Below are positions 61,814 through 64,000 of a stretch of DNA of 64,000 bases, in pieces. Within the stretch, counting starts at the first letter, position 1; each line of letters starts with the position of its first letter. This stretch comes from Cesiribacter sp964504565 (GTDB taxonomy: Bacteria; Bacteroidota; Bacteroidia; Cytophagales; Cyclobacteriaceae). The position numbers and the translations under genes were made by a program. Below the pieces are notes generated by a model that was given only the letters and a program-made list of their open reading frames with translations, searched no databases and was not told the origin of the DNA. The DNA lies in NCBI GenBank assembly GCA_964504565.1, contig CAZDEY010000003.1, forward strand, positions 186,001 through 250,000, in the 5' to 3' direction.

Positions 61814-64000
61814 ATGGAGAAACGACCTAACCTCTTTTTCGATAAAGTCCGGCAGGATTGGTACCATACCCGTACCCACAAATACAATTTCAACTCCCTC
61901 AGCAGGCTTAAGAAGTTTCTGGTGGTTGTTCTGCTTTCAATTTTGGTGCTTTTTGCGGCTACCGAGGCATTTCTTTTAGCGGTTAACCTGGGGGCCTTTG
62001 GCAGAATACCTGACCGGGAAGCCCTAAAATTTATTGATACCGCCGAAGCCAGCGAAGTATACTCGGCCGATAGTGTACTATTAGGTAAATTTTATATTCA
62101 GGAGCGTACCTTCACCCCGTTTGAACGAATATCGCCTAATGTTGTAAATGCCCTCATTGCTACCGAAGATGCCCGCTTTTACGAGCACGATGGTATTGAT
62201 AGGTTAAGCTTAGTTCGGGTAGCCTTAAAAAGTATTTTGCTGCAAAACGAAAGCTCCGGCGGGGGTAGTACACTTAGCCAACAACTGGCCAAAAACCTTT
62301 TTCCGCGCGAAAACCACGGGCCTTTTTTAAGCATGCCGGTAAATAAGGTTAAGGAAATGATAATCGCCCGCCGATTAGAAAAGGTATACTCTAAAAATGA
62401 AATTCTGACACTGTACCTAAATACCGTACCCTTTGGCGACCGAGCCTACGGTATAGAAACCGCAGCAGAACGTTACTTTAGCAAACCAGCCGCAAAATTA
62501 AACCAGCAGGAGGCAGCTACTTTAGTGGGTATGCTTAAAGCTACTACCTATTATAACCCCCGCCGCTACCCTGAGCGATCTGCTACCCGACGCAATACGG
62601 TTTTAGCCCAGCTGGCCAATTACAACTATATAAGTCCGCAGCAGCGCGATTCATTACAAAAACTTCCGCTGGAGCTAAAATACCGGAGAGTTGACCATAA
62701 CGAAGGTTTGGCTACCTACTTTAGGGAGTATTTGCGTCCGGAGTTGGAACGCTGGGCCAAGCAACAAACCGGCCCGGAAGGTAGGACTCTAAATTTGTAC
62801 CGGGATGGGCTTAAGATCTATACTACCCTAGACAGCAGACTACAAACTTACGCTGAAGAGGCTATGCAAACCCAGATGAAAGAGTTGCAGCAAACCTTCT
62901 ATAAACACTGGGGGCGCCGCGCACCTTGGGCTGGTAATAGCCGAATATTGGTAAACGCCATCCACCGTAGTAGCCGTTATCGCAACTTAAAGAATAGCGG
63001 GCTGGAAGAAAGCGAAATTCAGGAAGAATTTAAGAAGAAGGTGGATATGAAAATTTTTACCTGGAACGGCCCTATTGATACCTTAATGGCTCCGCTGGAT
63101 TCAGTTAAACATTATCTGTACTTTCTGAACGCCGGTTTCTTTGCTATGGATCCGCATACCGGTTACGTCAAAGCCTGGGTGGGCGGAATCAATCACCGTT
63201 ACTTTCAGTACGATCACGTTAATAAACATACCCGCCGCCAGGTTGGCTCCACTTTTAAGCCAATTGTTTACGCCGCTGCATTACAACAGGGCGCCGACCC
63301 CTGCACTTACATATCGGCTGAGCAGGTTACTTACCCGGATATGGACAATTGGTCACCAGGAAATGCTGACGGTAATTACGACGGTGAGTATACGCTGGAA
63401 GGCGGGTTGATAAATTCGGTTAATACGGTTAGCGTAAAGATTTTAAAACGTACGGGTCTCACCAATACCATAAGCCTGGCCAAAGCTATGGGTATTGAAA
63501 ACGAAATACCTAAATTACCTTCCATAGCCTTAGGCACCCCCGAGCTATCTCTTAGCGAAATGGTGGCCGCATATACTACATTTGCTAATAGAGGCCGGCC
63601 GGTTAAGCCGGTGTACTTACAACTTATTGCCGACCGGCACGGCAAAGTTCTTCAGCAATGGACCAGTAACGAACCTATGCGGCTTGCCCTGGAACCTGAC
63701 AAGGCAGATTTAATGGTACATATGCTGCAGAGTGTGGTTAACGAAGGCACCGGCAGCCGCCTTCGCTGGAAGTATAAACTACCCAACGAAATTGCCGGAA
63801 AAACCGGTACTACCCAAAGCCACGCTGACGGTTGGTTTATTGGTATGACGCCTAACTTAGTTGCCGGTGCCTGGGTGGGCGCCGATGATCCGGGTATACG
63901 GTTCCGTTCTACCTCCTTAGGTCAGGGGGCTAATACAGCCCTTCCTATTTTCGGCTTGTTTATGCAGAAAGTTAATAGTGATACGGCCTTTACTTCAATT
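61814..64000 (+). CDS. class A penicillin-binding protein (transglycosylase/transpeptidase), 3' end outside window
   Basis: A bifunctional peptidoglycan synthase of the PBP1A type; 729 residues are visible and the C-terminus is cut off by the window edge. A membrane helix lies near residues 35-56. The glycosyltransferase domain carries the catalytic Glu in ALIATEDARFYEHDG and the GGSTLSQQLAKNLF motif. The transpeptidase domain has the nucleophile in GSTFKP, the second motif SVN and the third KTGTT. The ATG at 61814 is the natural start. Confidence 0.94.
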   Translation, partial: MEKRPNLFFDKVRQDWYHTRTHKYNFNSLSRLKKFLVVVLLSILVLFAATEAFLLAVNLGAFGRIPDREALKFIDTAEASEVYSADSVLLGKFYIQERTFTPFERISPNVVNALIATEDARFYEHDGIDRLSLVRVALKSILLQNESSGGGSTLSQQLAKNLFPRENHGPFLSMPVNKVKEMIIARRLEKVYSKNEILTLYLNTVPFGDRAYGIETAAERYFSKPAAKLNQQEAATLVGMLKATTYYNPRRYPERSATRRNTVLAQLANYNYISPQQRDSLQKLPLELKYRRVDHNEGLATYFREYLRPELERWAKQQTGPEGRTLNLYRDGLKIYTTLDSRLQTYAEEAMQTQMKELQQTFYKHWGRRAPWAGNSRILVNAIHRSSRYRNLKNSGLEESEIQEEFKKKVDMKIFTWNGPIDTLMAPLDSVKHYLYFLNAGFFAMDPHTGYVKAWVGGINHRYFQYDHVNKHTRRQVGSTFKPIVYAAALQQGADPCTYISAEQVTYPDMDNWSPGNADGNYDGEYTLEGGLINSVNTVSVKILKRTGLTNTISLAKAMGIENEIPKLPSIALGTPELSLSEMVAAYTTFANRGRPVKPVYLQLIADRHGKVLQQWTSNEPMRLALEPDKADLMVHMLQSVVNEGTGSRLRWKYKLPNEIAGKTGTTQSHADGWFIGMTPNLVAGAWVGADDPGIRFRSTSLGQGANTALPIFGLFMQKVNSDTAFTSI

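Noticed and set aside
61755..61979. 74-residue open frame overlapping the start of the PBP gene
   Set aside because: It is in another frame of the strongly supported class A PBP.
1..64000. tRNA and rRNA genes
   Set aside because: No cloverleaf-like T-loop pattern or rRNA sequence was recognised; a covariance search would be decisive.

Overview
The window comes from a Bacteroidota genome, most likely order Cytophagales. The markers are an LpxC-FabZ fusion, a PorX regulator of type IX secretion, a secreted protein with a type A sorting tail, KDDD-type lipoprotein tails, and several Bacteroidota-restricted families (DUF4296, DUF3822-CoaD, TIGR02757, BatA with a DUF58 partner). I see no rRNA, tRNA, CRISPR array, prophage or recognisable transposase. 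The sequence is a scaffold: four runs of exactly 10 N (2445, 13646, 24815, 26360) all fall inside genes, and three of them break a reading frame only because the placeholder length is arbitrary.

Layout. 1-3223 (minus): porX, tsaE and alanine dehydrogenase, overlapping. 3351-8953 (plus): an HD hydrolase, then lpxD, lpxC-fabZ, lpxA, an ABC ATPase and a lipoprotein that looks surface exposed. 9003-11951 (minus): mutS2 and a DUF4296 lipoprotein. 11996-14841 (plus): DUF58, BatD-like and BatA proteins. 14855-20138: LysE exporter, GH3 protein, YggS, DUF423, DUF1573 and a RecD-like helicase. 20213-22712 (plus): NUDIX, a small anchored protein, DUF3822 and coaD, the last two starting on GTG/TTG directly after the previous stop. 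22713-27745: a repeat-rich spacer, NUDIX, pyrE, TIGR02757, and a LysM protein between two unknown genes. 27795-30404 (plus): NfeD, kdsB, gamma carbonic anhydrase. 30623-35002 (minus): lolA, ftsK, pyrD. 35272-40562: OsmC, a small membrane protein, a long Cys/Met-type PLP protein, then methyltransferase, VanZ-like, dgkA and MpaB-like genes. 40627-46645 (minus): katG, a LamG protein with nine internal repeats and a T9SS tail, and a PepSY-like lipoprotein. 46710-49513: cyclophilin, SDR, a VOC gene split by an insertion, and YwbE. 49572-55651: a gamma-glutamyltransferase lipoprotein, rluE, a three-part metalloprotease/propeller/barrel protein and Hsp20. 55849-64000: a stand-alone kinase-like protein, a tiny membrane protein, a cyclase-like DUF2652 plus MBL hydrolase pair, a BNR-repeat lipoprotein, a CocE-type hydrolase, and a class A penicillin-binding protein that runs off the end.

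Much of the window serves the cell envelope: lipid A (lpxD, lpxC-fabZ, lpxA, kdsB), lipoprotein transport (lolA), peptidoglycan (PBP1, LysM protein), lipid phosphate (dgkA) and type IX secretion (porX and a cargo protein). The most unusual structure is the VOC gene at 48234-49296. It is interrupted after exactly 83 codons by 688 bp carrying an unrelated 171-codon gene. Deleting those 688 bp gives a complete 124-residue VOC protein, and a 4-bp repeat (ttct) brackets the insert. Other leads are the nine-repeat T9SS cargo, the stand-alone DWDRH kinase-like protein, the cyclase-like/MBL pair, the 614-residue PLP protein, and perfect hairpin repeats between genes. I did not call promoters: I found no convincing match to the Bacteroidota consensus at positions I could defend.
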